DNA of 64,000 nt, from positions 9,297,334-9,361,333 of the forward strand of contig SSBO01000001.1 of NCBI GenBank assembly GCA_005281725.1, read 5' to 3'. Source of the stretch: Wuchereria bancrofti. Lineage: Eukaryota > Nematoda > Chromadorea > Rhabditida > Onchocercidae. A program made the translations under genes and the position numbers. The notes under the pieces were generated by a model. It was not told where the DNA came from. It saw nothing but the letters and a program-made list of their open reading frames with translations, and did not search any database. Below are positions 24,001 through 43,567 of the stretch, one piece after another (the stretch's first letter is position 1; each line of letters starts with the position of its first letter).

Positions 24001-27000
24001 GAAATGCTAAAGTCCATAAAAAAAAAACATGCTAATAATCCCAGAGTGTTATCGAATAAAAACTATTACCATATGTTCTTCTTCTTCCTTCTTTTTTAAA
24101 CCTTCAATTTCTTTCGTTAAGCGTTTTACTTTTTCCGCTTCTTGCTTCTCTTTTACTAAAATATAAAACATGTTTCAGTCACTGATATATCATTAATAAA
24201 TTATCTCAAATACAAACCTTACAAAAACGAAATTTCGCACGGCATACGGACTGTGATTTTGCAAGTCTATAACAGTACTACCTTACTAACAGAAGAAGCA
24301 TAAATTATTACACCGTCAAATCAATATTTCCATTGATAATCAACGATTTTCCACAAGCGTCAACACAAGTTCACTTAAAAACAGCTACAAAAAACTCATC
24401 AATAAATGCATTAATGTTTCATCGAAACCATTAGTTAATGTCACTATTGTAAGGTATTTAGGTAAAAAAACGAAAGACTAACATCGTTTATCCTCTGATT
24501 TTAAATAGTCCAATTCATTTCGTAGGCGATCCAATTCATTATCAAATTTCTTCAGTTGATCCTGCATTTCTTCATGAAAACGCATTTCACGCTGTTCATA
24601 TTGACTTTAAAAAGATATGGATTAATTTACAGTTATTTATTGGAAAGAAAACATATTTACTAAACTAAGTTGGGTCCATATGTCGTGATATTTTAAAATA
24701 GGCAAAGTCTTAATATCAAAGAAAGAATAAATAAAAAAATATAACAAGTTAACTATACCGAATATCTTTAATATTTATACGCTGGCAAAATTCGTGGAAC
24801 ACTTCATCGGTTATGACATTTCGTTTATGTTGTAATTTTTCAATTTGTACAACTCGTTCTGCCATTCTCTGTTCAATTTCATCTATTCGTGGCTAAAATT
24901 TCATTTCAATAATAGCTAGTCAAAATATCGATTTATTTCTTTCCAAGTACACTTAAAAAGTACTTCCAACGATCTTTCAACAACTGCTCATATTGTCTTA
25001 TTTCGTATTTATTTCTATTCGCTTAAAGAAGAGGAATTTTAAATTTAAAGGCACATGGTAAGATAGAGAAAATAATTCTTGATGAAAAGCAGGATCGGTG
25101 TTTACTGATTAAATAAGTGAAAAAAAGAAGTGAATCAATAATAACAAAGAATAACCTACTGATATTAAATTCAAAACTCAACTGATCATCATGGTTTAGA
25201 TACTGTATTAATTTTAGATTGTACCTACCTGTATAAGTGAAAGTTCACTGTTTAGAGTTTCGAGATCTTGTTCAAGTTTTTTAAGTGTCTGACTCGTTAT
25301 TTTTGTATGTTCATTTTTGGTATTTTTGAGACGATTTTCCAGATGAATTAGCTGATTTCGCTTCATTTCTACATCAAGCTCCTTCTTACGTGTTCGATGT
25401 AATTGCTGAAGCTCATCTTGCAATTTCACTCGATTCTCTTTCAGTTTCCTATAAATATTTATTTTCTTTTCTTCTCGATGAAAACTCGGATTAAGTGCTA
25501 CTGCTCATTCTTATTTAATTCAACAAAAATGTTGCACTCTTACAGTTCCAATCAATTAACTCGGCTAGCATTTTTATCCAATACTAAGATATACACGTTT
25601 TTATATAAAATATGGCACAAAGTAATAAACAGAAATATTTTCGTCCAATCATTTTTTCGAGAAAATAAACCTGATAGCATTTTCATCCCATTTTTTGGCT
25701 CGCTGTCGTAATTCCTGACCACCTCCTGATATGATACCGCTCCTTTCGAATAGTGTCCCATCCAGTGCTACCGCTTTGTATCGATCCGATGCACTTCCAT
25801 AAGCCAGATATCTAAAGTAAAGAAAGAATTTCATTAATTAGTAATGTTTACCATATACACCAAATAACTGATATTATTTATAAATAGAATTCATTTCCTC
25901 ACAATCTTTGACTTCTCGCCTCTACTTAATTTAACAACATGTATATTTGAAATTTAAATGACTGAATTTGGGAAAAAAGGAAGTTATCGGTGTACTAGCT
26001 TACATCACCGGCACAAAATATAAAATGGTTTGCTCTCCTCGCAATAACCTAGTCGAATAAGAAGCATGAATATAAGATTAACTGAACAATCCTAATATCA
26101 AAGCAAAGAAATTCGGATTTCTAAGAATTTAACACGCTAATAATTACTTTGCATCTTCAGGTGTTTCACAAACAAGTGCGTTGCCGCATGCAAACTGCAG
26201 AGCTTTCCGTGCGACCGGATTATTGCACTGTATAACATCAAAAACCAATTTTACGCCTCGTGGCTCAGTCAGTTCTCTGAAATTCAAATTTGGATGTATT
26301 ATGGTTTCTTCCATTGTATTCTGTATTGATGGTATGATTCAATAATGAATATTAGCAGTTGAGCAATTTATATTTCCTCCAAAATCCAAAATGTATGTTG
26401 TTAAATTGCCATTGATCGTATTCATAAACAACTGAAAAAAGAAAAAGTCGTCGTACCGCAATTTTTCTTTGATTGGATGTACATCCAAAACTGATAATGG
26501 AAGGAAAGTTTCAGGTGCGAGTCGTTGCTCTTTCAAATAAATGATACTTTCTCGAGCTGTTTCATCTGTATCACAAACAATGGACATCATATTTTTAGCT
26601 AATACCTACAATAATAGCATTATTCTAAAATTAAATTTATTAAATCAATTTACCTCAGGATAATAATCTGAATTTAATCGAAGAAAAAGAAATCAAAATA
26701 AAAGAAATTGTCGTGTTTCGATTCAATTTAGAAGAGTCTATTCCCTAAATTTCCAGCGAGTTATATTTTAGCAATTGATTGGTAAAAATTAACACCTTAG
26801 TAATAGCAATCTGAAATCGTCGATGAGATGGTTGGCATAGGTCAACCAGTCTGCCGTACACACGGTCCGGAAAGATACGTTTTAAATTTTCGATGGTTTC
26901 ATTTCGTTTCCTGTTCCGCTCCGATTCTGCTGTATCACCATGTGCTTCTGACAGTTGCCGTGAGACATTATTTAATTCCGTTGTTACTTTTTCCAAACGT

Positions 27001-30000
27001 TCTTTCGATTCGCGCACCTGTAAATAATTTTCAACTTTTATCTTAAAATTATGGACAGAGTGATTAATGGACAAAACATTTTCACTGCATTATCTCATCA
27101 TGTTATATACCAGTTTAATCTTCCTACTTCTTTAGAGAGACAATCTACTCCTACATGAGGCAACAAAATGCAACACCATATTATGGCATACCTGAACTTC
27201 AAGATTTTGCAAATTTTTCTTCTCATCATCAATCAAATTATTCTGGGACACGATATTTTCTGCAAGCTGTTCTCCCTGACGAGACATACGTTCAATTTCT
27301 TGCTCTTTCTAAAAATTATTTAAAGATTCCGTGATTAATAGTTACTCGTGTTGGAGATGATCATATCATTAAACGCCAGACTTTAAAATTTTTTTTTAAA
27401 AAATTTTTTCTTAAACTTTCAAAACTGAAAGGATACTTTAATCAAGTATTCCATGCAGTGCAGAGAAAACATACTCAGATTCCTCTAAAGCACATTTGCA
27501 TTGCGAAGTTACCGAAACAAAGATTAAGCTAAAGTAAATTTCACAAGAAACAAACATTTTTAACGCGATCATTTGCATGAGCTAAACGTCTTTGTTCAAA
27601 CTGCAAATTATTCTTTTCAGTTTCTTGTTCTTGCAATAATTTATTAAGTTCCATATCTATAACACCGCACCGTTTTGTTGCTTCACCCTTCAGTCCATAA
27701 TATTCGTTTACCTTCAATAAAATCATAACAAAATTAGTCGTCACTATGAAAAGAAAACCTTTCTAATTACGATAACGAATATTTAATTCATACTTAATAT
27801 TACAAAATATTTCAACCATATGTTATTCAAAAAGTTGATGGCCAAAAAATTTGTTACCTGGGTATCACTTAATTGCATAGCCAATTCTTGCGATTCAGTA
27901 GCAAGTTTCGTTTCACATTCTTGTTTTTTCTGCTCAACGTCCCTAAAAAACAACGACCTGTTACAGATAGGATCAAAATAAGTACCACTGATGATTCTAT
28001 GAGACATTATAATCCTATACTTGAGTTGCTGCTTAAGGGTGACTACATTGGTTTCATGGGTTTCAGCTGCTCGTTGAGCGTTAGAATGTGCTTTATTAGC
28101 CATTTCAAGCTTTGCTTTCACGTGTACCACTCCTTGTTTAGCAGCGACATAACGTGGCTTTTGTGTCATCACTTCCTTCTCCTGAAAATAGATACTCTGA
28201 GAATTATGTTCAGATATGATATGCAGTATGTATAAAACCCATAAATCAGCAAGGTATATTAAAAACTGAGGGTAAGTTTAGAATAGTGGAGGTGAACGAT
28301 TTTTAAATAAATAGCATGTTGAATATCAAACGCATTTTTTACCCCTTATGAAATTCTTACAGGTACATCACTTCTGCTGCATTCCTATTCATCGCTATGA
28401 GTGAAAAGAAAAAGACAAGTTTTTCTGTATTTTGAAATATGTAGCACAAGATAACTTAAACATAAGTGAACACAAGACAACATCAATTCCTTATCAAAAA
28501 GTTGCTGACATCAATTATAGTTATAGCAAATGAAGAAGAAACCGACTACTGCATTATATATGTCATATTCTCAGATAACATACCTTTGCAGATGTTTTGT
28601 TTTCCAGTTTGTGAACTTCTTTCAAAACTTTCTTATGCTCATGTTGTTTCGCCGTCACGGCTGCATCACATTCTGCTTTATTACCGGTCAACTCAGCTAC
28701 TATTTCTTTTTTACGCTTCCAATCACTTGTCGTTTCGTCTGCCATTTTTTCCGCATAAAACAGTTGCAGAAGATATACTTGACGTTGCTTCGATTCCTGC
28801 AATCCAATTCTATCACGTCTGTACGAAGTAACAGAATCACTAGTCTAAATTTGATCATGCATAACAGAAACGATACCGGCAGTCAGTATTATCAAGTGAA
28901 GAAAATTTTCCTTTTTTTGCTAACTTCTTTTATGATATCAAACTATTTAATAAATTCTTCGCCAACTACCTAAGGAATAAACTATCAAGTTTCTCTATTT
29001 TATCTCGCCAGACAGCATTTGCTTTTATTGAGAACTAACCTTTACAAACAATTTGATGATAATTCAAGCTGTACAAGATTGATCCTATATAAGGCAACCA
29101 ATATGAAACAATGACATATATGCTAATAATTATTAAACATATTTCAAATGCAAACCAGCTCTTCCTTCAACATCTGATATTTTTCCGCTTCATCCTTTTC
29201 CAACTTAGCTTCACGCTTTTCCAGTGCAATTCCTCGTCGCTTATTTAAATTAAACGCTGCTTCCTCTTCCGCCTTCGCTAATTCTGCCTTCAGACGGTCA
29301 TAATCTGCTTGGAATTCACATGATCTAAAAAACTATACAGTGACAGCAACATTTTCAACGATGGCACATATTAGACGTGTTCAGAAAAAAGATGATTTTA
29401 GAATTGAATCAAAGTTACTTGAATTTGTGAACACTATACGCATGCAATATAGAGAAAAGCTGAACCGTGAAATTTCTTCAAACATTTGCGTTAGCTCTCG
29501 TGGATTCTTCATTGCAACCTGCTCAACTTGTCCTTGATACACAAGAAAATTTTTCGCCTTCATGAATACATTTATTTCTTCCAATGCATGACCATACTGT
29601 TGTGGTGTAACTGTCTATAACTATTTAAATTAAATGCTCACTGATAAAGTCGCATTTCTCCTTTAATAATACGGAACGTCCGAAATATGAGTGATTTAGC
29701 AACAAGATATAACTTTAAGTGACACAATTGACTAGGAGTTAAAGTAATGAAAGAAACTATAAGTAAGCTGCAAGTACCTATAATTAAATTAACTGACTAA
29801 AAAATTTTCGACAAAACGAAATTAAATTAACCAAAAAGCTATGCAATACCTTGTTATCGACTCGATATTCTGAACCAGACCCGGTTACCAAACGTGTAAA
29901 AGCACGCATATTTCCATCATCATCTTCGTAATTCATTGTCACATGGCAACGATTTGCTACCGCTTTGCCTACTGGTGCACCATGTATTAGATCCTATAAA

Positions 30001-30819
30001 ACTAATATTAATAAATAATTTAGGATATTTCTTCCCTGAAACAACTATCAAATCATAGCATAAGAAAAACAACCAAGTAATCTAAACCACAGTAGGTGGA
30101 TGGAATATATGGTACAGTTTGACAATAGGAATCATAAATTTAAACCAGTTCAGTATATTACCGCATTATCTTAAATTACATCTCTCTCATAAACTGTTAA
30201 TCATCTAAGTAATTTTAATTATATAAGAGAATATTTTGCTAACATGTAGCTTCTTTACTCGTAGATTACTTGCTTTTTCCCCAAGCACAAAACACATTGC
30301 ATCCATCAAGTTCGATTTGCCTAAAATACACTATAATTGTTATAATTAATAACACGCAAAATAAATAAAACGCATAAAATCACAAAATTGTTTCAAATGT
30401 TATTATTAGTGATTCATTTGTCAGGATAAACGATATACACTAGGTCGTAATAAGTAGAAAAAAGCAGATAAATGCTGTTGCATGATGTTAATGCCTATGG
30501 TTCGAAAAAAGAAAAAAAACTCTACAAATGGCATCGTAAGTTTGTCTTCCAGAATATTACAAAAATAATATCAAAACAACTGTATAACATACGGAAAATC
30601 AGCTATTACACTTCTCCCTTGACCGATATGAAGTCACATTTGTTACGTGATAACAATATTGAAACCGAAAGATTTACATATTCAATCAAAAAATTGAATT
30701 GCTGAGTTACCTGATCCATTGGGACCAATAATTGCTGTAAACTGTTTGAATGGTCCAACTATTTGATTACCTTTGTACGATTTAAAATTTTCTAGTTCCA
30801 GTGTGTGTAATCGTCCCAT
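21068..30819 (-). CDS. him-1: SMC1, cohesin core ATPase
   Basis: Exons 5' to 3': 30819-30711, 30320-30244, 29993-29850, 29614-29466, 29324-29156, 28796-28584, 28181-28021, 27942-27858, 27711-27556, 27308-27192, 27017-26796, 26605-26457, 26276-26148, 25811-25671, 25448-25229, 24892-24759, 24604-24483, 24155-24070, 23962-23834, 23474-23312, 22854-22739, 22465-22353, 22087-21919, 21684-21436, 21262-21068. All phases agree and give 1238 aa, the usual SMC1 length. Walker A GPNGSGKS is at residues 32-39, split by intron 1. Coiled coil flanks a hinge at roughly 505-660 ([22 protein letters not shown]). The C-terminal head has LSGGEK (about 1133) and Walker [14 protein letters not shown], then NTNIGKVAN, a hallmark of SMC1 rather than SMC2-6. 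With SMC3 and a kleisin it forms the cohesin ring for sister-chromatid cohesion and repair. The symbol is the C. elegans orthologue name. The gene looks intact. Confidence 0.96.
26004..26048 (-). other. Possible 45-nt in-frame cassette exon in SMC1 intron 13
   Basis: Within the intron between exons 26276-26148 and 25811-25671, a 45-base segment is bounded by CTAG on its 5' side and GTAAGC on its 3' side (minus strand). Inclusion would keep the reading frame and add 15 residues just after PEDA in the hinge. Direct joining of the flanking exons matches the normal SMC1 spacing exactly, so the segment is not part of the main form. Confidence 0.25.
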
Positions 30820-31830
30820 AGCTACTGAAAATATAGAGCGTAAAAATTTTAGTCGAAAATGCAATAACTAACGTGGACAATAACAAGTCACAGTAGTATT
30901 AAAGTACTTCCGTAAATTATGACAAATCTTAATGCAAATTAAATTATGACAAATCTTAATGAAGACTTAAATCTTGTGATTGAAAGTAATCCTAGATCCA
31001 GGATTTTAAAAAAGAAGAATTATGAGTCGTCGAATTAGGAAATGAAAATCTGTCCAAGTTTATGTAAAATATATCTTTCTACTAACAAAATAAAACAATA
31101 CTTAATGAATTACCCAAGCATTGTATATTGATTTTACATTCAAAAGTTTTCAGCAATTTTAACAATTTTTAAATTCTCCTCAATTATTACTATTTCATCT
31201 ACTCCTAATTATTTTGTAACTTTCTCACTTCCTAACATATTATTTTCCAGTGCATAGCTTCCAACATTTCCCACAGTTATTTCCGCATAACTTACCCACA
31301 CTCATGAATAACCCACCAAAATGGTATTTTGTCTTTCTGAGATAAACATAGACTATTTCTATGATATCACAGAACTTTAATATAAAAGCAATTTTTGCTA
31401 AATTTTCAAAAGATCTCACACAATCTTTGTATAGTAATTACCCGAAACTAATCAATCTTGACTACTTTATCTAAAATAAATACATTTTAGAAATTCGGAA
31501 TTTATGGCAAACAGTGGATGATAATCATTTGTGCAATTCTTTATTAAAACTACTAACTAAAGAAGTTTAAATTATTGAGTAACAAAAAGTTATCAAACAT
31601 TTAACAAAGAGATGAGTTACTGAATTATTTAAACCAGATTAGAAGAAAGGATGTTTCGTTGCGTGCCTGCGTTAAATTTAAACGTTGTAGAGCTAATTCT
31701 GTTCAAATTTTTTTCGGTGATTGTTTGTTTTGTAATTTGTTCGCAATAATTATGAAAAGTGTTATGGTTTAATTAATGTGGATTATAAAAATTCCAATTT
31801 TTTTTCTGAAAAAATAGTAGGAAGTGGAAA
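30820..31830. other. Divergent promoter region between SMC1 and QARS
   Basis: About 1 kb separates the two start codons on opposite strands. The interval must contain both promoters and the outrons or 5' UTRs. It is AT-rich; no TATA arrangement, repeat or further ORF stands out. A 24-26 bp tandem duplication (AAATTATGACAAATCTTAATG type) is visible near 30913-30962. Confidence 0.6.
30824..30834 (-). promoter_or_regulatory. Candidate SL trans-splice acceptor of SMC1
   Basis: On the minus strand TATTTTCAG ends five bases before the SMC1 ATG (30819-30817). It is a consensus nematode 3' splice site with no upstream coding exon. This also supports the chosen start, since the frame upstream is open only by chance. 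Confidence 0.65.
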
Positions 31831-38551
<6,721 letters not shown>

Positions 38552-39659
38552 CAAAGGTGCTAGAAGAGGAATAGAAATAATTCTCTGAAGTTTAGCATTT
38601 GGCAATTCCATATTATTTATTTGTTTTATGTAAAAAAATGGAAAAAACTGATATGATTATGAAAATTAAATGCATTGAATTTCATTTTATCTGCATGTTT
38701 GAAATTTTAATTTAAGCTTCTAATGTTTACATATGTTCATATATATAGAGAATTTATGACTTTTCTAAAATGTGGCATAATTTTATGAGATTAGAAGCTG
38801 CTATACAACAAATCATATTTGGGTTCTTGTTACTACCAAACATTTAAAATTATAGGAAGCGATATTCGCGCTTTTCGGGAAGAAGCAATTATGAATTTAT
38901 ATTTCATTTCAGTAATATGCTAATTGTGCATTACTGAAATGATATTATTCAGTTATTATCGTTGTTGATTTTGTTAAGGTTTTCAAATATTTTCTAGCAT
39001 GTTGCGAATGTGTTGTTATTGTTTCTGTTTTCTAATATACGATAGTTTTAAAGAAGGCAAATGGTATTATTAGGGAAATGAAATATGTTAATATGCATTT
39101 TGATTAAATTATAAGTGGCGTATGCCCAGTGCCTCTTCACAATGTCGTTTGATGTATTATTCAGGAAGAATTCTTTTTTTTTTTTTTGTTAAACAGTTCC
39201 AAAAGTTATTCTCACAATACACTTTCAATTATCATACGATCTTTTGCCGAAAAATAAGATATAGAAAGGATAAAAATTAATGGTTATTAAAAGATATCAG
39301 ATCATGAGAGGATAAAATGGATTTTTTTCCAATTTTTCTTATTATCAGAAGAGTGAAGTATCTTTTGTTGCGTTTTTCAACCATTTTTTTCTTCTCCCTA
39401 TTAGCGATAGATTGATGTTAGCTTCGTTAGACAATTTAAATGTGAAAGATTCATTGTTAAAGTGATGAAGAAGGAACCCGGAAGATGCCTCTTGAAAGAA
39501 TAATGAAAGTAACATATGAACAAAAATTCAAGCATTTCAGGGTTTTCATCTCTTACGTTTTTTTTATTTTTATTTTCTGGGCTTAAAAACTGGAAAAGTT
39601 AACCTGAACAATTTTAATACTTGTTTAACTTTTGCCTATTACTGCTATTATCTTTAGTT
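38552..39659. other. Intergenic region QARS to RMND1
   Basis: 1.1 kb holding the QARS 3' UTR (an ATTAAA variant occurs near 38.67 kb) and the RMND1 upstream region. No gene or repeat is seen. Both neighbours are on the + strand, but the gap is too long for a typical nematode operon. Confidence 0.6.
39648..39659 (+). promoter_or_regulatory. Candidate SL trans-splice acceptor of RMND1
   Basis: TATCTTTAG ends two bases before the ATG at 39660. A 3' splice site this close to the start with no preceding exon is what spliced-leader addition looks like. It fixes this methionine as the start. Confidence 0.6.
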
Positions 39660-42600
39660 ATGTTAAGACGTTGGAGTCTTTTACGTTATTTGCTTGCATC
39701 TTTTGAACCGAACGCATCGCACCTACGCTCTCATACAATAAATAAGAAACAGTTATGGACAAAGGCCATTCAATCAAATCCATTAGTGGACAGGTTTTAT
39801 TTTTATATTACAAATTATAGTTATCTCATCATGAACTAATTAATTGATCAAGGAAAAAATAAATCTAGAAATCATTAATGTATGAGAAGAAAGCAAAATC
39901 AGAATGAAAATTATGTTCTAAGAGATAAAATGTTTTCCCTATAACGTTTATTTGTATGCAAATTTAATTTTTAGAATCTCATTAAATAATGTTTGCGAAA
40001 CTTTAAGAAAGTCAATCCTTTAGAGTACTATGTATGCAACCGGCTAAACATTTTGCGGATGCAACTAATCCATTACCGGCAACTGTTGATTCAACAACCG
40101 TGGTACGAAAACCGGTCCGAAGACGTAGGCCTCTAACTTCAGTTTATGATTCGACGGTTTGTTTTTATCACTAATTTAATCATTTAATTTTTAGTGTAGG
40201 AAAACATATTGAGTAAAAGCGTTTTGATAATTGTTAGATTAAAATTTATTCGCTTATTTGTGGATAACGAAGAAAGTTGCTAATAGTTAGTGAAGTTTGT
40301 ATGAATTGTTTCCTCGCACAAAAACTATCAAATGTAAGAGCGTTGAGATGCGCTTTCTAATGGTTAATTAGCATTTAGTATATCTTTTTTCTATCTATTT
40401 CAGTATCCAAGAGGACCGGAAATTATTGGTGTAGCAATGGCAGAATCCTTCAGATTGCTTGATTTACTCGATGATGATCATTTGTTCAGCTTATATAATT
40501 GTACGCATATCGATGAAGGTACATTTAGTTTATTAATACAATCGAAATAATTAAAATTAATTAGAGTAATTCTATTTTAGTCAATCTTATTTAATAGCTA
40601 AACTGGTTGAGCAAAGTAAGTCTTACTTTACTGTTTTTTTTTTACAAATGTCATAGCTCCAAAAATTTCTTCTTTTATTCTAGCAGTTAAATTAGTCACA
40701 TTTTTAACTTTCACTTTGACCTTATTTTCTTCTCATATATACACGTGCTCTAGTTTTTTTTTTGATCAGTTAATTAATTGTTGATAAAATCTTTCTAGTT
40801 ATGGTAATTGAGCATTATTTGATATTTAAAAAAAAAACCACTGTAAACATCAATGATCATCAAAAATTGTTATTGAACGTTAATGGTTGTGAAAAAATTC
40901 TTGTGAGCTTTTTGTTGTTATATTTGTTCATCTGAAATTTAACTGGTTATACTTTTTGTATTTTTTCTTCAACCTTTTGCAGATCAGTTACTGACACTTG
41001 CAGACATATATCTATTTCTGTCAATGTTTTCGAGAGTTGTATGAAATTCGCTGCATTTATTCAAAAAGTTCTAAAATTTGTTTTTCTTTTTCAGAGATTG
41101 ATGATGGTTTACATTTCGTGCCAAAACCGCAGTATATTATTGATCAGAATGCAATTAAAGAATTTTTTTTGTTTGCTGATGGTGTTGTTGTCTTTTGGGG
41201 TATTAATCACATTGAGGTAACTGTTTATTTTTCTCATATTGAAATGATTGTTATTATCATTATCATTCTCAAGTAATTCCTGTATATTAATGAGAAAATT
41301 ATTGAAAATTACAGTATTTTCATTCATAAGAAATTGTTTTAATTTTGAAACTTTAATTTTTTGAATTGTAGCGTAGCCAAATAATGGATATTTTGTCCCA
41401 GTATACAGAATTGCCATATGAAGCATCAGTTGTCCTCGAAGAAACCGATACCTTATCATTTCGTATGGTGAAAGAGTAAGGAAATTTGTACATTATAAAG
41501 TTTTTGAAATGAATAATGAATAAATTATTCCATCTTCTTTTTTGCTATATTCTCACATATTTCGTAAAAGTTGAATTTTGTCAGTTTTAAACGATAATTA
41601 TCGTCACTCATTAATACTTTTATTTGGTTTCATGACTTATTCTAATATCTTACTTATGTTTAATTATATATCTTTTTTGCGAATTTGTATATATTGTTTT
41701 ACTTTTTTTTTTTATGCATATAAAATTAATGGATGTAAAAAATGGAAATGGAAACAATAATTTCTTTTTAAGGGGTGAAACACGAATGAAAGGTGAACAA
41801 TTGCTGCTTAATTTTGCTAATTATTTGGATGGGCATTTTTCGTCATTAGCAACTTTGGAGCGATTTGCTTTCTCTCATGGAATGGCTGCATCAGGTGAGT
41901 TTGAGTTTCTTTTTTTTTATCATAATGTTGAAGAGAGACTTTACATTAAAGTATCTGAAATGTTTATATAAGAAAATATTCGAAAAGGAGAAATGAATGG
42001 GATAAAACCTATATCAAAACATAGAACATATTTCACTTAGCATATATTGAAATGTTGTAGTCGGAAGCAGTACTGCAATTAATAGTGTTGAATTTTATAG
42101 TTAATTTCTTGAAAAGTTTTTTTCATTTTTGAGTGGATTTCTCCTCTTTCATTTACAAATCTTTTAATTTTGAGAATTATAGATTGATATTTCTTCTCGT
42201 AGTTATTAGGAGCAACTTTCCTAAATAAACACTGAGTTCTAATTTCAGTAAAAGTTGCAATATGGGAAGCACAATTGTTGGAATATGCTGAACCGCTCGC
42301 CAAAGCTTCAAAAGGACTTAGTATTGGTAAAATTCCTTTGAAGCGGAAAAATGTACTAATGCAAACTGGTACTTTGTTATCACTTAGGTGAGCAAGCAAT
42401 TCCTCCTATCATTTGAAACTTTTTATTTCCATTTTTGCTGATATCTGTTCTATTATTATTATTACTATTGCATGACTTCTTACTTTTAATTTTAATTTTT
42501 GACTAACTTTTTCACATATGTTTTATACTTGTTCTTATTCAACTGTTGTAATTGACAAAAGATGAGACACTAATTGTAGACATAGTTTATATTTCCTAGA

Positions 42601-43567
42601 TAATGATCATATAAAGTTACTCTAACTTTACGTATCTTTACTTTTATCATTACGCTCTTTTCCATTGATTTCTAACTGCTTTCGAAGTGTGCTTAAATTG
42701 TTAAGTAACTTAATTGACTAGGTTATTACACTTTTATGAAAATTTTTATGGTACTATGTTTTTTCTTCTTTCCAGACATTCAATTAATTTAAATACGAAC
42801 TTGATCGATTCCGACTTTTATTGGGAAAAACAAGATTTGGAATCATATTATAGAATGGCTTTAAAACATTTCGCCGTTGCTGGTCGGCGAAGGTACATTA
42901 ACTGATTAATTTTTACTCTTAATGTGATCTTTTCTTGTTATACTTTTTTGCTGATTTCAAAATACTATTTTGAAAATTTTTTTTCCTTGTTGCTCTTGGA
43001 ATGAAACAGCTACTTTTTCAGAATGTTAAACGCGCAATTAGATTATTGCAGTGAAATATTGAAAGTGGTGAATGGTATGCAAACTCATAATTGTGTATGT
43101 TTTTTAATTTTTGTTGAATTTTCTTAAAAAATAGCATTAGTCAAAGGTAGTTTTCACACACAATAACAATAATTAATAGCAACAATTAATAATAATAAAT
43201 AATTATAATATATGATAGTAATAAATAATAATAATAATAACAGTAACAGTGGCGATAATAATGCTTACAGAATTCTTCCATCTTTTAAGTTGTTTCTACA
43301 GTGTGACCAAATTTTAAAATAAGTGGTTTTCTAAGAAAATATTCCCGTTGAAATCAATGACTTTACAGATTATAATTATGTTATAAATTTTCAAAATTTC
43401 AGGAAGCAAGGCTAGAATGGATGATTATTTATCTTATTATAATCGAAGTATTCTTCGCAATAATTGATCATTTTGGCTTTAATTTGGGTCCTACACAAAA
43501 AGTTCATATAGATAACTGTGAAGAATTAGTAAGCGGTATCAATGAAGCATTGCAAAAAGATCGATAA
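39660..43567 (+). CDS. rmnd-1: RMND1 homologue (DUF155 family), mitochondrial
   Basis: Exons: 39660-39793, 40024-40156, 40404-40518, 41095-41216, 41372-41475, 41773-41894, 42249-42387, 42776-42892, 43022-43094, 43403-43567; 407 aa (human RMND1 about 449). The human protein is an inner-membrane factor needed for mitochondrial translation. The N-terminus, MLRRWSLLRYLLASF, is Arg-rich, lacks acidic residues and looks like a targeting peptide. The DUF155 core has FADGVVVFWGIN, the acidic stretch LEETDTLSFRM and QTGTLLSLRHSINL. Near the C-terminus RLEWMIIYLIIIEVFF is a conserved anchor and membrane segment, followed by an unusually long hydrophilic tail of about 35 residues. Exon 9 was ended at 43094 (TGT|GTATGT): only this donor gives both the correct phase and the normal spacing to RLEW, whereas the nearer GTATGC at 43075 would shift the frame. 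The gene symbol is by analogy. Confidence 0.9.
43175..43265. repeat. AAT/AAC-rich microsatellite in RMND1 intron 9
   Basis: An interrupted AAT/AAC trinucleotide tract within the last intron. Confidence 0.75.

Noticed and set aside
27873..28973. Three + strand ORFs of 120-147 codons inside SMC1
   Set aside because: They are antisense to SMC1 exons and introns and have no resemblance to known proteins.
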